Source: Oreocharis arfaki
Lineage: Eukaryota; Chordata; Aves; Passeriformes; Paramythiidae
Assembly: GCA_013398015.1 (NCBI GenBank)
Contig: VZRR01010895.1
Span: 248,001-312,000, forward strand
Length of the DNA stretch: 64,000 nucleotides
Direction: 5' to 3'
In this document: one piece after another, positions 11,651 through 25,400 of the stretch
How positions within the stretch are numbered: the stretch's first letter is position 1
Layout: every line of letters begins with the position of its first letter
Notes under the pieces: generated by a model
What the model was told of the DNA's origin: nothing
The model's input: only the letters and a program-made list of their open reading frames with translations
Database searches by the model: none
Made by a program: the position numbers and the translations under genes

Positions 11651-11725
11651 AGCCCTGTCCAACGATGGGAGGCTCACACAATGATGGGAGCCCTGTCCAT
11701 TCCAACGGAGGCTCACAGCCAGGTT
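11651..11725. repeat. Imperfect tandem duplication, about 38-bp unit, two copies
   Basis: The first unit starts AGCCCTGTCCAACGATGGGA at 11651 and the second starts AGCCCTGTCCATTCCAACGG at 11689. Both continue into GAGGCTCACA. The second copy has a few bases inserted after the shared AGCCCTGTCCA, so the repeat is imperfect. It lies about 1.3 kb upstream of the exon in gene direction. Confidence 0.8.
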
Positions 11726-13194
11726 TCCCTAACAGACAGACATGGTCAGTCTTCCGAGGCACAGGAAGAGGAGGATTAACAGTTTAAGCACTGCTAACAC
11801 TCACTAGAAGCCACGCAGAATGCTGCGTGTTATTCCTCGTTGTGCATAAGGGTAGTAAATACAAACCACTCGACTCAGCTCTCTGCGGGGCGTCTTGTGG
11901 ACCTTATTTCCAATGAACTCCCACAAATACTTCCAGAACAACTCTTACCACAGTTAAATTTTGCTTTTTCTGACAAGCATGAAATTGTACCCATATTTCA
12001 TTAGGCATATGAAAAGCAAAAATTAAGGCTAAAAATTCAGTCTACATGTGGATGCTGCATTCACTCAAAAGTAGACTTCCAAATCCGTACAAATGGAAAT
12101 TTAATTGTGAAGTGGGCAATAAACTATTTTCATTGTTTCTTTTTCGGATCTATTAACTGTAGAAACTGTAAACAAGAAATAAAACTGCTTGGTACTGCAG
12201 AGAGCAACACTAGGTATTTTTCATACTAGAATGCATTTGGCAAACAGGTAAGCAATTACTGCTTTTCCATACATAATATGGTATTCTTCTAAATGGAATC
12301 AAATAGCTGCTGTCGTCATGTGTAACAAATGCTGCAGGAAGTGCTGATAAAACAAATGCTGCTGAAAAGCATATAATAAACCTCTGAAAACTGAATGCAG
12401 CAGAATAGAGCCTATTCTAAAGGAATATAAATTTTGTGTAAAAAACCAGATAGACACACAACTGATAGAAGATATAGAAAACACACAGGTTTACACTCAG
12501 AATAAGAAAGATTTCAAAAGGGTGTGTGGAGTAAAGCTTTCATTTGTGTTGGCAAGCCAAAGTACTTGAAAAAAACAAATTTGCCAGAGTGATGGAAAAG
12601 CCACGAAGGAATTAGCACTGTCCTTGATGAAATTATCTGCTGTTCGCAGGCTAAGGCAAAGCTTTGGGATGGGAATGAAGTTCACTTTTCCTGTCAGGTC
12701 ACATCGACTCCTCCAGCCTTCCGCACGAGTGGAACAACTGATAAGTCTCAGGCATTTTCTCAACTGCCTGCCTTCCAGGAATTTCTTCTCCCACCTGATG
12801 AAACTCCTTCACGAAGGTGGAGAAGGAAGGGAAAAGCTTGCATGACACCAGCCTATTTAAACTGTGAAGCCATGCCATCCTCCTGCAGCGCAGGCTGAGG
12901 GAGCAGCCTGGCAGGCACGGCACACCCACAGTGCCCTGTGCTCCTCGACGCACTCAGTGTAAGCACTGCGATTTTCTCCTAGGAATGGAGAACTTCACCA
13001 CCAATGCATCTGCTAGGGATGCTATGGCAGTGTTCACTCCTCAGACCCATCAAGAAAATCGAGAAAGAGGCTGCTCTCAGGATGGCAGAAATGACTGTTT
13101 CCTGTCTAGAAGTCTGGGCTGTGCCACACAACCTCCTACCTTGTCTTCAAGTGGACTAAAATGAGAAATATCAGCTATTCTGCACAGGGTGGTT

Positions 13195-13262
13195 TGGGAT
13201 TTTTTGTTTGGTTTTGGGCGGGGGCTGGTTTTTTTGTTGTTGTTGTTTTTTCTTTTTTGTTA
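13195..13262. repeat. T/G-rich low-complexity tract
   Basis: A stretch almost free of A and C, with TTTTTTG, GGGCGGGGG and a (TTG)n run followed by T-rich sequence. Simple sequence; no coding or structural role is seen. A similar weaker T/G-rich tract lies near 26130-26190. Confidence 0.85.
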
Positions 13263-15649
13263 ACATACACTTTGAGGCCTTACCTAGTCTTCTAAGGCGG
13301 AAAGCCTGAGTGGACGACCAACTTGCAGCATACACAGGCTTTAGAAACAACTCTGTAAACTAAAAAAGCTAATTGGGAAATCAAAAAGAAGGAGAAGAAA
13401 GACTTTATGTGAAGCACCTGGACAGGAAGAGCAGAAGTTGGCTTTCTGTTCTCCTATTATCAGCATTTTAATGCTTGCTTTTACCTCATTTTACAGAACA
13501 GTAGTGAAGTTGTGCAAATTCCACATCACAAACATTTATTTGTATATAAAACACTACACACATACACATTATGTACATAAATTACATGAATACACTTGCA
13601 TTTACTCAGCATATCTATATGTAAAGCTATTAGAAACCTACTAATAGGAGAAATTCACAGTGGTTTAAGCATACAGCCTAGTTAACAAAGAAGCTCTGTA
13701 ACTAATACTCCTCTAGAGGACAATTTAGTCAGCAGGGCACCAACTCTATTCTTCTTTTATAAGCAGTATCAGATCTATGATGCCTGTAAAGAACAGAGAG
13801 ACCTTACTTACTGCATCTCATTCAAACCAAGGCACCTTCAAGCTACAGTGCTTCCATTTATCTTGCTGGAAAGTTGGCAGGTTGGGTAATTGCTGGGATT
13901 CTTTTAAGGGGCTGAAGTCCCCATACCCTAAGGCATGCCTTAAATTTTGCCTCTTTTCAGAGGCTTTTTCTGGAAAGCACTCATTTCTTCCAGTAAAATC
14001 TAGCAAGTTTAGAATTACCAGTAGTTTCATGTTTCTTACAGATCTGTTTCTTGTAGAGTAATCCTATTATTCTTATTGATGGTATTGTTATGACTATATT
14101 TTCAAATGTGACATCAAATCTAAGAAAAAATGAAGGACAAAGTATTTCCCCCCTCCCATCACAAATGCGTATTACAGTTCTGTATTCTCTATGTCAGCTT
14201 TACATGCTGTATTATTCAGGACATCCCAACCAGCTTTCAAAGTCCATTTTCAGGTAGTACCTTGATTACAAACTGAAATGTCCCCATGCAGGATTTATAT
14301 CTTTCAGCAAAGTGTTTTATCTTCAACTATCTTCAGTTCTAGCTTCACCTTCCCCCTATGCACGACCTTTTTTCTTGCCTGTCTGACAAGTACAAGAGCT
14401 AAAATGAACAGGATCACATTGTACTTGGGATTATAATGTTATGCCTTCCTGGTGGTATGATCTTATCAGGGTGACAGGATAGACACTCTTGAAACAGCAC
14501 ACCGATTTACTACTGCAATGTGGGCAGCAAGGGGTAGAAGGAAGCAAACTGCTTATAAAGAGCCAGGAAACCCAAAGCTACAAAGAGGCCACAGGAAAAA
14601 AAACCCCTACCAACACCCATATATAATATAATAACTTTAACTTACTCGAGGAACACACCTAGGTCCAATAAACAGCAAAAGGGAGACTACAGTAGCTCAG
14701 CAATACCACCACAATTTTACACACTGAGTGTGACAGGATTACAGCATTCACCGTGGAGCAAAATTCACACTGCAAACACTTCATGCAGTTGCAGCTTTGC
14801 TTAGCAAGGTCTCAGCAAACACAAACCAAGATTTTACTAAGGGGATCCCTTACAGTTGAAAAAGGATGCACCTTCTCTGAAATCAGAAGAAGGAGAAAGT
14901 GTGGGACACCTTGCTAACGGAGCTCCTAGGCCACTAAATTACAGCCTAAATTCTCTAAGAAGTTACTGCAGTTTGGGGCTCGCTTGTGGGGATTATGCAG
15001 AGCACATACAACCTGTGATTGATTTAAATTTTCCAACTATTGCCTACCAGTTCCTTGATGCTCAGGGAGTAGAAGAAAAGCAGAGGTATTCTGTAGATAT
15101 TAAAATTAAAGACACACAAAACCTTTATGTCTCCAAGAAGCTGAACCCCTCCAGACTCTACCCTACAATCCATTGTGCTGGGATGAATCCCAGCGCTACA
15201 CGTAGGGATCCTGACTGGCTGCAGGATCAAAGCCTACTCATTCCATTCAGGCCTTCCTGCAGTATTTCCTTGGGATGGTAGTGCTCAAAAGACAGGATCC
15301 TGCATGAAATATCCATCTCTTCAACATGAATCACCACTTTAGAAGCAAAATTATATATACAAGCAAACATATTTCACATGTAAGTATGTAAATACATATT
15401 CAAACAGACATACACTTTGCTATTGTTTTGGAGCCACAGGGGATTATGAACAATATGCTCTGTAATTGAGATTAACTTTGAACAAATGATTTGGCTGACA
15501 AACACACATACGCACACAAAAGGAAAACCCACAATAGCTCTGTTTAAATTTCAAGATATTTGTAAGACCTCTTTTCATCACAAAGCAGCCTATAATAGTA
15601 TGTTTCAAAAAGTCTTCCAAAGGCCCTGCTGGTCACATTGTGGAGGCAG

Positions 15650-15723
15650 CGAGTGAGCTAACAGCCTCCCAGAGCCTACGCAACCGGAAAAACACACGGG
15701 CGCGGAAACGACGGGGACCACGT
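15650..15723. other. CpG-dense spot in AT-rich intron
   Basis: About ten CpGs in 75 bp (GCGAG, TACGCAACCGG, CACGGGCGCGG, AACGACGGGG, CACGTGG), in an intron where CpG is otherwise rare. It contains a CCACGTGG E-box. It is far too short for a standard CpG island and no open frame or TATA element is associated. Confidence 0.6.
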
Positions 15724-18700
15724 GGAGAATTCTTTCACTTTCAAAGGCTGCGACCCCCAAACTGGGTATCTTCCTTCCATGCCAGCTGCGTAACGACTGT
15801 CAGCTAAGCACAAGCACTGTACCTAACGCAAATCCTTAAAAAATTCTTTAACAGGAGTCAGCAGGGCTGCCATTACATTTCTGCCAAAATCCCTTTTACA
15901 CACCTTATTTTAATTAATTCTGGGGGAGAAAACAAGGTTCATTCTCTGAATCTTGTTAAATCAAGGTCTAGAGAAGGAAAAGTAGAGAAGATCACTTCTA
16001 GTACAAACATCTCCCCAAGGAAAAAGCTCAATTATTGACAGGCACAACTCTACCTCAGAACATGCTATCGAAAGGAGAGGGCTTGTTTCACTTGCAAGAC
16101 AAACACAAACTCTGACAATAGCTGGGCAGAAGTACATACGATACTTACTCATGTTACCTAGAATTCTTACATAATTCCACTTACTGTATGTTTCAGTGTT
16201 TTTTACCAGATTTTTAACTTTAACCTCTATGTGATAAACTATTCATGCAATATTCTAAATAAAAGGAATTCTAAGTATATGATAGAAATACCAGTGTCTT
16301 GCACTAAATTTGGTGACAAAGCACCACTTGCTGGGGAAACACATTCCCTTCATTCTGTGGACCTCACATGCTTCCCAAAATAACTTGGTTACTGAACTGT
16401 GTTGCAAGTACTCTCTCTGATCAGAATCAAGAGCTTTCTCTGAAAAGTCATATAGAAAGTCCCTGAGGATGCAAAAATCTTTTTCCCAAAAGCCCTATAT
16501 TTACTCAAGCAACCAAGAAAAACTGCAGTCAAATAACGCAGTGCCAGTGTCCTGCCTGCTATCTTTTCAATGTATGGGATCCTGGAACTAGATCAGTCTT
16601 CAAGAATTTATCTACAAAAAGCTGACTTGGAAAAACAGATTCAAATCACAGCTTACTACCTCACAGCTAAGCAAACGACTGCTCATTGAAAGAAAGTGCA
16701 ATTTTTTACATTTGTTTAGCAAGCAAAGGATCTGTTTTTGTAAGACAACCCTACTTAAAACCAAAAATTGTTGACCTGGGGATACAGGAGTCCAACAACA
16801 GAACATTACATGCCCGTATCTGTCAGACATGCGATGAGAAGAAGTTGCTAGGATGGATACAACCACATTTCTCTGACTACAGTGATCCACAATGGGATCT
16901 TATTTGCTTGGCCAGACAAGAGCTCTACACAAAAACAACCTAAGGCAGCTAAAAATTCAAAATAGATGAGGCATCAGATGAAGGCCCCACCAGCCACACT
17001 CCTCCCTGCCTGAGCTGAGTGCCACTTGCTGCAGGGTCTGCAGCTCCCTGGCACTCACCAGGAAGGGGCTCCTGAGTCCTACACCTGCACCAAGTAGGCA
17101 CAAAAAGAGTCACTGGTTTATAAATATTGACTCCCATGTATGAAACGATAAATACTAATGACCCATGTGCCATCAAAGCAAATTGACAAGGTTTAACAAG
17201 GGCTGTAAAGCGTAGGACACACAGCCTGTCTCACAAGGATACTTTTTAATAATGAAAATAAACAGTAAATCTCCAGAACAGAAAAACAGTAACACAGCAT
17301 CTCTCAAGATACAAACTTCCCTGTTTATCTCTGAAGCAGAATGCTTAGCATGTAGAATTTCTGGAAATAAAATTTAAAAACAAAAAGCCACGAGCCCATA
17401 GGAGTCATTTGTTTCTTCAGTACTGTAGCAAAGAAAAATTCCCAGCTAATAATGCTTGTAGCTACAGCATCAGTCATTTATCATCAATAAATCATCAACC
17501 TTTAAAACAACCAAATCAATGAAAATCACAACAAATGGCCTCTATGAAGAAGAAAGAGAAGCTGTGTTTGCATAACAGCAATCTAATAAAATTTAGTTTA
17601 TCCATGCTACTTCCCATGCATAGTACCAAAGTTAACCATCCACAGACATGAAATCCTTTCTGTTAAATCTAAAGGGTTTTTCATACAAATAACAGTGAGG
17701 TGAGACATAACAACTTCCCTTTTTTGCGTCTCTTTGGATTACAACCATTTTCTAGATCATGTAGCCTACAGTTGCCACCACAGGGAGAAGACAGACTAAA
17801 CTGGAAGGATAAAACAGAGAGGAAGCTGACTGAAGCAAAACATGTACTGATCCAAAACCTCTCAAGCTCACTGGAGCTTGTTCTTTCGGGGATCACTGTC
17901 CTTCTCCCTCTATGCAGCAAGCTTAGAATCTGAATGGCCACTGCATGACCACCCTGCTCGCCCGCCCAGACAACTCTCCTGGCTGTGCTTCTGACCATGC
18001 TGAATGCAGCATCAAAAAGCTATAGGGAAAACACCCCATGGCTGCTGCTACTCCTCCCATTACCTACTTATTCTACTTTCATAGCTGATGTAGAAAGAAA
18101 TCAGACTAAGTAAGCAAGGAGAGGAGTCCCAAATCACAAGAAAGACAAACACGGATTTGAGCAAAAGCATATGAGAATGAACAAGACATTACTAATAGAA
18201 CATATGTGTCGGTAGATCTGAGAGAGACCAAACATTTTAGCAAGTGCAGCAGCAATACGCATTAGAAAGTGCTGCTTACTCTATTCCATTTACTCTGGCT
18301 ATCATACTTTGGAAACTTGCAGCACACGCAGTCAGAAATAGACCATCTATCCTCAAGACTACATATTCAAAAACCTGATACTGTGCAGGTGTGGCTCAAG
18401 CAGAAATGAACAAACAAAACTTCAGAACCATAACACAGAATGTGGTAAAATTCACACCATGCCTCACCTGCACTACACCCACGAGACTGCAGTGCAGAGA
18501 TTCTCAATAGCTCGGTGCAGGACAGCTCACGTAGGAGAAGCTCTTTGAACATGACCACACAACCTCATGTGGCTGAATGAACCTTACTACAGACATACCC
18601 TGAGTCACAACACACCTATTTCGCAACTATTAATTGACATCTTTCTACATGCGCTTCTCAGGCTATCTCACACGGCATCCAGAAGGCACTACCTGTGCTT

Positions 18701-21700
18701 TTAAACTTGGAACTACACTATTATCTGATTTGGAGACTGCAGTTGAGAGAACAGAGAAAGTATTGGTCCAACAACCAACTGCCCACTGATCACTGAAAGC
18801 AGATATTGTCATGCCACAGTAAATTAAGCAAGCTGATAACAAGTGAACTGTTCTGACAGCCCAAGGCCACCCATGCATGGAGTACGATAAAGGGCTTAAA
18901 CAACTGATTGAACCTATACATCTGTATGCCCAAAGTTTAAAAACTCTTGATCTACAGCACTTGCCTTTTTTCTTTTTTTTCATATTAATACCCTTCGTAG
19001 AGCTAGGGTTTGATAAAAAAGTCTGTCCCAGCAGGTTACCGTGGGAATAAGGATCTACAAAACATAGTTTTTCATTAGCTTAGGGCTTGTGCATGCATCA
19101 TACTGCGTCTCTTTCTTCTCTCTCCCACAACACCCTGTAACCAAATACCACAATTCAATGAGATGGTAAATAAGCCCCAGACACATCTTAAACTTCAAAA
19201 ACACAGGTGCTCTGTTAACTTTCCATCTCTTCCTCTTGAATCAGAAGCAGAAAGGAGGAGAAAAATGTATACATCAAAAAGACTGATAAATGTTATAAAG
19301 ACTTCCTTTTTAAGGAACTGAATAAAGTGACTTCCCTAAGAGAATAACATTAATTAATGAATTAAGTCTTATTTTAAAAACTGGATATGCAGTGTTATAC
19401 TAGGGTAACAAGCAGAAATGAGTGTCATAAGGTTTACTTCCATAAATTCAGCTTAATTTGCCACTTCAGCCTCATTGTCTCATCCTCATGCAAGAACCTC
19501 TCATCTTTGCTCCTTTCTCCTCATTTTTACTGAAGCCAACGTGACTCAGTGGAGTGTAGTTTGACCATCAGCAAAGCACAAATGCACGGGGCTGTGACCA
19601 CTCTGCTTCTGCTTCGCCCCTCATGCCCAGCCACACGCACAAACTGCTTACTTCTCTCTGAGGTCTGTGGACCACAGCAGCAAAACCAAACAATTATTCT
19701 TCAAGAGCTGTTCACTCAACCCCTCCCACATTTACATTCTCCAGTAACCTGGGAAAAGGTTGGAAAATGAAATTCAAGACAGTAAAAAAGCAGAAAGTAA
19801 ACTTTCAGATTGTTTTTCACACATGCCTGCTAGAACAAGGCTCCCACAACACCCCAAGTTCTGGAATTCACATTTCTTTGCAGTAGTTCAGGGCTTGCTG
19901 GGCATGCTAAATAATTAAGCAGCCAGGGAACGTGGTATTTTGAGATGATACGGCTTTAACAAACTTGTGTAGAACTCAAGTCTCAGAAACCTCTAGATAA
20001 ATTTCAAAAAGGCTTTTGAAATTCTAGGAGAGTGTCTTGGCCTCAGTTTTCTTTTTGAAATAATGCCTTGATTAGCCAAGTAGGAAGCATAACTTGTAGC
20101 ACTTCAACTGGGCATTAAGAAAAAATTCTGAAACACTGATACCCTCCCCCATCTACTGCTAAGCACCATCTTGGCATGGGAAGAGGTATCTCAAGGCTAA
20201 GATAATGCCATGGTTGTCTTGATCGCTGAGTGAACTAAGCTAAACTTTATCCAACAGGTTAATAATTTCAGGTGCACTCCTGAAATCCAGTAAATGAGGA
20301 GACACATGGACGTGTCACTACAGAAGCGTTAAACACTGTGGACTATGCAATCTACCAAAAAACCCCAACAGATCAACTACTACTGCTCTTTAATTAATGT
20401 ATCATACAAAGGAAGATCATCCATGGGGAATTTTGAGGGTTTTGTGTGCCTGAGCATGCTTCAGTGTTGCAGACAGGATAGGGAATCCTGAGATCTTTTA
20501 TATAAAGCTTGTAGTGGGTTGTTCTTCCAAAATTTTCCTTGTCTTTAAGGGAGGAGGTTGCTATTGCACAGAATTACCAATTCATTGTGATGCTAATAAA
20601 AGTGGTCTGAAAAAATTCCAAGAAAGCATGGGTAGAATGTCCAGTATACAGCAACTGTGATCTGCAAAAATGTGACTGCCACAACGGGTGGACACTTGGT
20701 GGGGCCTTACTGGGCAGGGCGCTTTTTGTAGGACGGTTACCCAGCCCTTCACCTGAGGTGCCAATCGTCCTTCTCCAACACCTGCCAGGCCACGTCCTTG
20801 CTGCAGCTCCTTCCAGCAAGCACCACTGCAGTGCCACAACCCTCAGTGTACTTGGAAACCACTAGTATAGAATATTTGTAAATACAATAAAAGATAAGTC
20901 CTTTCCCAATTGATCTCTATTCTTGCTGCACTGAATTTGGAGAGTTTTCCTAAATGGTGTGAAAAAACATGCCAGGTAAAATCACAGAGATGGAAAAAGA
21001 AAGAATTGCAGCTGGAAGCTTCTTTGAAAGAGGGTTTCCCAGGATTTTGTGAAGAGGTGATCCTTTGCTCTCTTCTCTGGCCACTCCTGTTCCCCCACGG
21101 GAAGCCAAAAGAATTGCAGCTCTCATCAATGGCTGCTTCCTGGTCCCTGCAAGATGAAGCAGAGACTTCAGCCCTGGCAGACCTTCAGGTGCAGCCCTAC
21201 CTATTGCTGCTTCTCTGTCCTCCAAGCCTATCTGAGCTTCGTAACATGGCTTAGGGAGCTGGGCCAAGAAGGCTTTTGGGAAGTGCATCTGATAGAAAGA
21301 CGGGAAAAGAGCCATTTGTATCAAGGCATGGTTTGTAAGTGCTACAGCTTGAGAAGAACACAGTTCTTAACCTTATGAAAAAGTTTTGCTGCATGGCTTT
21401 TAAGGTCATCGCTGCTTTGCAGCAGTCTTGCCTGAGCTCCTGTCCCAGTTCCCTGTCCACAGTGTTCTATCCTGAAGCCTACAAATAGGCCCAGTGTTTA
21501 CACACTGCTGTCTTTCTTTAAAAAGACCACTACCTGTATCACAACTTCGAAGAAGATCTACCTGATGGAACTATCAAGCCACAGCTCATTTCAACCTCTA
21601 AGTTATTCATTAGACAGACCACCAAAAAAATAGGGAAAAAAAGTAAATCAGCAAATTAGATCGTTACAAAGTCTCAAAATACCTCTAAAGGATGCTTGTC

Positions 21701-21779
21701 AGAACAAACAAATGTACGAAAGGAAGAAACAGCCTCATGAATTAAGTAAAAAAATAAATAAAGGGAAAGCATATGAAAA

Positions 21780-22460
21780 TTTCAACAGCCGTGCCAATCT
21801 GTTGCGAGCTGTACCCGTGCCAGTGGGCGGCCTCGGGGCACCGTAGGATTCCTCAGTGCAGTGCCAAGCTCCAGCAATATTGTTATGGTTAGAGAGGAAT
21901 TTCTCACAAGAGCTAACAAAGGCAGAAGGTCATAAATAAACACAGCAGGATCGCCTTGTCAGTTCTCATTATTAGCGCTGCAGGCACTTGCTTTTCTATG
22001 GGCTGCTCACAGGTTCATTTAAGTGTAAGAGCTCCTCCTCAGAATTTCACATGCTCATAAATAAAGACAACATTTCATTAGAAAGAAAGGCACACCTAAG
22101 TTATTTTTTATTATGTTTTTTTTTTTTATGCACACAGGGGCACATGTGCTTGAGACGGCTGTGCTGTCTGCAGCACGCATCCTGCCCTGGCCGAAACCTT
22201 ACACTCGGCTAACCCAGAGCTGCAACACCCTCCTATGCCGGCCTCCGTGACGCCGCGCAGGCCTCCCTCAGACCGCGGCCGTAATGAATGAGGAGAGCCT
22301 TACTACTGTAATAATGGTCACCAGAATTACATCTGGGCAGGAAATGAGGCTGAGCTCCTAAACTGATCCTGACGTGCATTATACAACTAGGAAAGCACAG
22401 CTGTGTGATCATTATTGCAATTATGAAGTGACATTTAGTGTTAATTTTCTTTTCTCAGTG
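21780..22460. promoter_or_regulatory. Candidate conserved non-coding cluster with an internal CpG-dense spot
   Basis: Two homeodomain-word-rich blocks (about 21780-21990 and 22283-22460) flank a T-rich spacer and a CpG-dense spot at 22238-22283. The right block contains GTAATGAATG, CTGTAATAATGGTCACC and TGATCATTATTGCAATTATG. The left block contains CAGCAATATTGTTATGG and CTCATTATTAGCGCTGCAGG. No repeat family is recognisable. The regulatory role is an inference from composition. Confidence 0.35.
22238..22283. other. CpG-dense spot beside homeodomain-rich sequence
   Basis: About nine CpGs in 46 bp, including GTGACGCCGCGCAGG and ACCGCGGCCGTAATG. It abuts the TAAT-rich right block of the 21780-22460 candidate element. 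Too short for a standard CpG island. Confidence 0.6.
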
Positions 22461-25400
22461 AATTTTGAAACAGAGAGGGGGAAGAACCAGTAATTCTGGG
22501 GGTACAAATGTGCAAAAAAAGGAGATGAAAGTTTTTAAGAGCATAAATGTTGATTCTTCATCACCTGTTAGAGGTTACCAAACAGCAGAGTGAAAACACC
22601 TCATATCTCCCATATAAATACCCATCTTTATCTATAATCATACCTGTAAAAATGGATGAAAAATAAGCTCTCTGTAAAACTAGACACGCTTGAAATAAAT
22701 TAACACTATCATATAATGCATGCTGATTTCAAGTTGCAGATACAGTGCTTTTCAGAATATTAGGGGAAATCAAGAGATCAGCAATGCTATCTCTAGAGAG
22801 TCTTTATTTTCTGCTTATCATCCTGGAATAAAAAAAAAAGTAAAGATGGTAATAAAGCTCAAAGGTTCACAACCTTGGAAACACTGCAAGAAAATACAAA
22901 GCAAATAAAATAACAGGCCTTATGTCATACAAGGGATGCCTAGCAATGGGAAAAACACTTCTCGGTCACCATTCCTTCCAACACAAGAGAGGTGGTAGAG
23001 AACATAATTACTCATCTGCCAACCCCACCCCCCAAAATACTGCTCCCTCCTGTGAACTGTACCGAACACTAATGTACCAGTACATTAAATGGTCATGTCT
23101 ATCCTTCTAAGTTGGCTAAAATCTGACCGATGTTATGGTTACTATACACTCAAATCTTCACCTTTTAAAGCAAACTACATGACTGGCAAGTGAAAACCCT
23201 GGTGCCTCACATGCTTTCTGTGAGAAGCTTGAGAAAACAATTTTCCTTCCAGTTTGCTTCCTATCCCATCACCTGCTATCAAAAGAAGTCGGGTTGTTAG
23301 TCCTGATGCACTACAGCAGACAAGCCACGTTCAAAGAACTGTTTCTCTGAGCTGTGCAGCGCTTCATTCATCATTATCAACACCAGGAGTTGCTGGAACA
23401 GCCCTTGTGAATGAAAAATCTCCCTGTTTAATTTCTAGGGGCTGGCAGCCCACTCCCTTTGGCCTCTGTGCTGAGGCAGGGTTTGGACCTTAGGCAGTGG
23501 TACCCCATGCTCTGTGTGTGTGCCCTCTGCCCTGACAGGAGGGCAGCAGCTCCTCTCTCCTTTTGCCAGCGGGAACGCATGGAGCCGCTCTCCGAACAGC
23601 TGACCCTAAACTGGCTTCTACCAGACACAATATCGGAGGGGCGAGGGAGGTTGCTTTCCTTCTGCACACCAGCAGAGGCGTGCTTCTCGGCTCCAGACTC
23701 CTTCGGAGGAAAGAACTTCTGGAAGTGGAAGGAGCTGGAGGAAAGGACAACAGTTTGCAGCTGGTCAGTTCCTCAGTCTCTCCTGATGAGTAGGCAAGGT
23801 GCTGCCAGGGCACAGGGCAGGCTGCAGACCGTTCTGCAAGTACAGAAATGGAGACGCTGCTCTATTTCTAGCATCTTCCCTTTGCTCACTTTTTTCTTAT
23901 TAATATTTTAAAAACATTTACATAGCAGACAGGTTGCAATTAATTTATCTTCCCTGGTCAAAACACATTTACTTCTGTAGAAACACTCAACTCCTCTGCC
24001 ACCCATTTCAAAAGAAGAGCTGGGTTTCAGCCCACTCACTCAAACACAGATTTGTATTAATTCTTGCGCCTCATTAATTACTTCAGAAAAGGAGCATTCC
24101 CTACACAAGTTAGAGAGTGACCTAAACCTACTAACTGCTGTGTGCTATGAACGGCAATGGACAGAGACAAGGAGAAAGATGTTTTTCAGGGGTCTCTGCA
24201 GCGCTTTTAAGTCACGGTGAGAAGAACTTCAGGTTTCACAGACTCATTTTACTTTCTTTTTTTCTTTCAGTACCATCTATTTTGTTTTTCAGTGATTTTG
24301 GTCGTATTTCAGTAGCACAACATCCATGGCTTTTTGAGACTTTTGGTATCCTAAACTTCTTTTACACAGTGACACACTTGGAATTTTCTGTAGAAAACAT
24401 TATAGAAATATTTCAAGGACATCAAATTTCTAAATTAAATCATTAAATAATATGTCATATCCAGCAGTATATTTCACAGCCATAGATGCACTACTGTGGA
24501 GTTTTTCCTCTAGGAGTGCAAAATATTTATTTTTTACAGTCTGAAAAAGGTAATTTTACATTTGTTAAAGAGTATGAAAGAATTGTGCAAAGAACAATTG
24601 AGGAAGGAGAAAAAGAGCAGGAGGTATATTCTTCAGAAGAATTATGGAGGTATTTTCTTGTTACAAAATATCATTTGTTATTCTTCAACCAAAGAAAACT
24701 GCAAGGAAACACTAAAAACGTTGAACCAACTACTCTAAAAAATTACGAATGCCAGAAGATCACAAATAGCACATTAATGTCAGAGGGTTGGCTCCCATTG
24801 ACTCCTCAGGATTTTAATTTTGCTTTCTAAAGGGAGAAAAGAGGAGAGAAACAGAAAAGGCATCATTAGACTAAGTCCATCCTGCCTTGCCTTAATTTTT
24901 TAAGCTAAAACCCCCAAACTCTGTCCATGATATGTATCGGTTTGTACCTGACCACTTCAGCTGTCCCTGACACTTGACCTGCTTCCGAAAAGCAAGAAGT
25001 CCAATTTAAGTCGACGGTCCTACAGGGAGGTAATGGTTTGACCCTTGGTCTCTCCACTGCAACCGTTCCAATTCTCTAATGATTTCCCTGCAGGGTTCAT
25101 TTACCAGTTCTGGGTCAAAGACCAGCACATCCATGAAGGCAAGGGGCAGGAGAAGCACTGCATGATGGATTTGAAAATAAGTGCATCGTAAAGGAAACCT
25201 CCATCAATTAGGGATGGCCTTTGAATTCAAAACAAAAGGAGGCAAAGTGCAAATCATAATGTCTACTCTGCTCTCTTTAGCAGCACACGATTTAGCAGAC
25301 ACATTTGGTAAGAGATGCATTCTAGCCTAGGTGCAAAACCAGCAATCATCCTAGGGCAAACAGTCCCCCGTTCATCCTCAGAAGAGATGGCCTTCTGCTC

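Larger units (their letters stand above)
10379..21779. other. Unique intron, no gene seen
   Basis: Holds the 11651 duplication, the 13195 T/G tract and the 15650 CpG-dense spot. A 141-codon + strand frame at 14856-15281 is among the longest in the window but resembles no protein I know. It has no Kozak context or splice structure that I would defend, and is best left as chance. Confidence 0.55.

Noticed and set aside
14856..15281. 141-codon + strand open frame that looks moderately protein-like
   Set aside because: No family resemblance, no splice sites at sensible positions, and antisense to ARID1B. A protein database search would settle it; a significant hit outside birds would revive it.
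24486..24830. 114-codon + strand open frame with a Glu/Lys-rich middle
   Set aside because: AT-rich region, composition explained by base content, and no domain or splice context.
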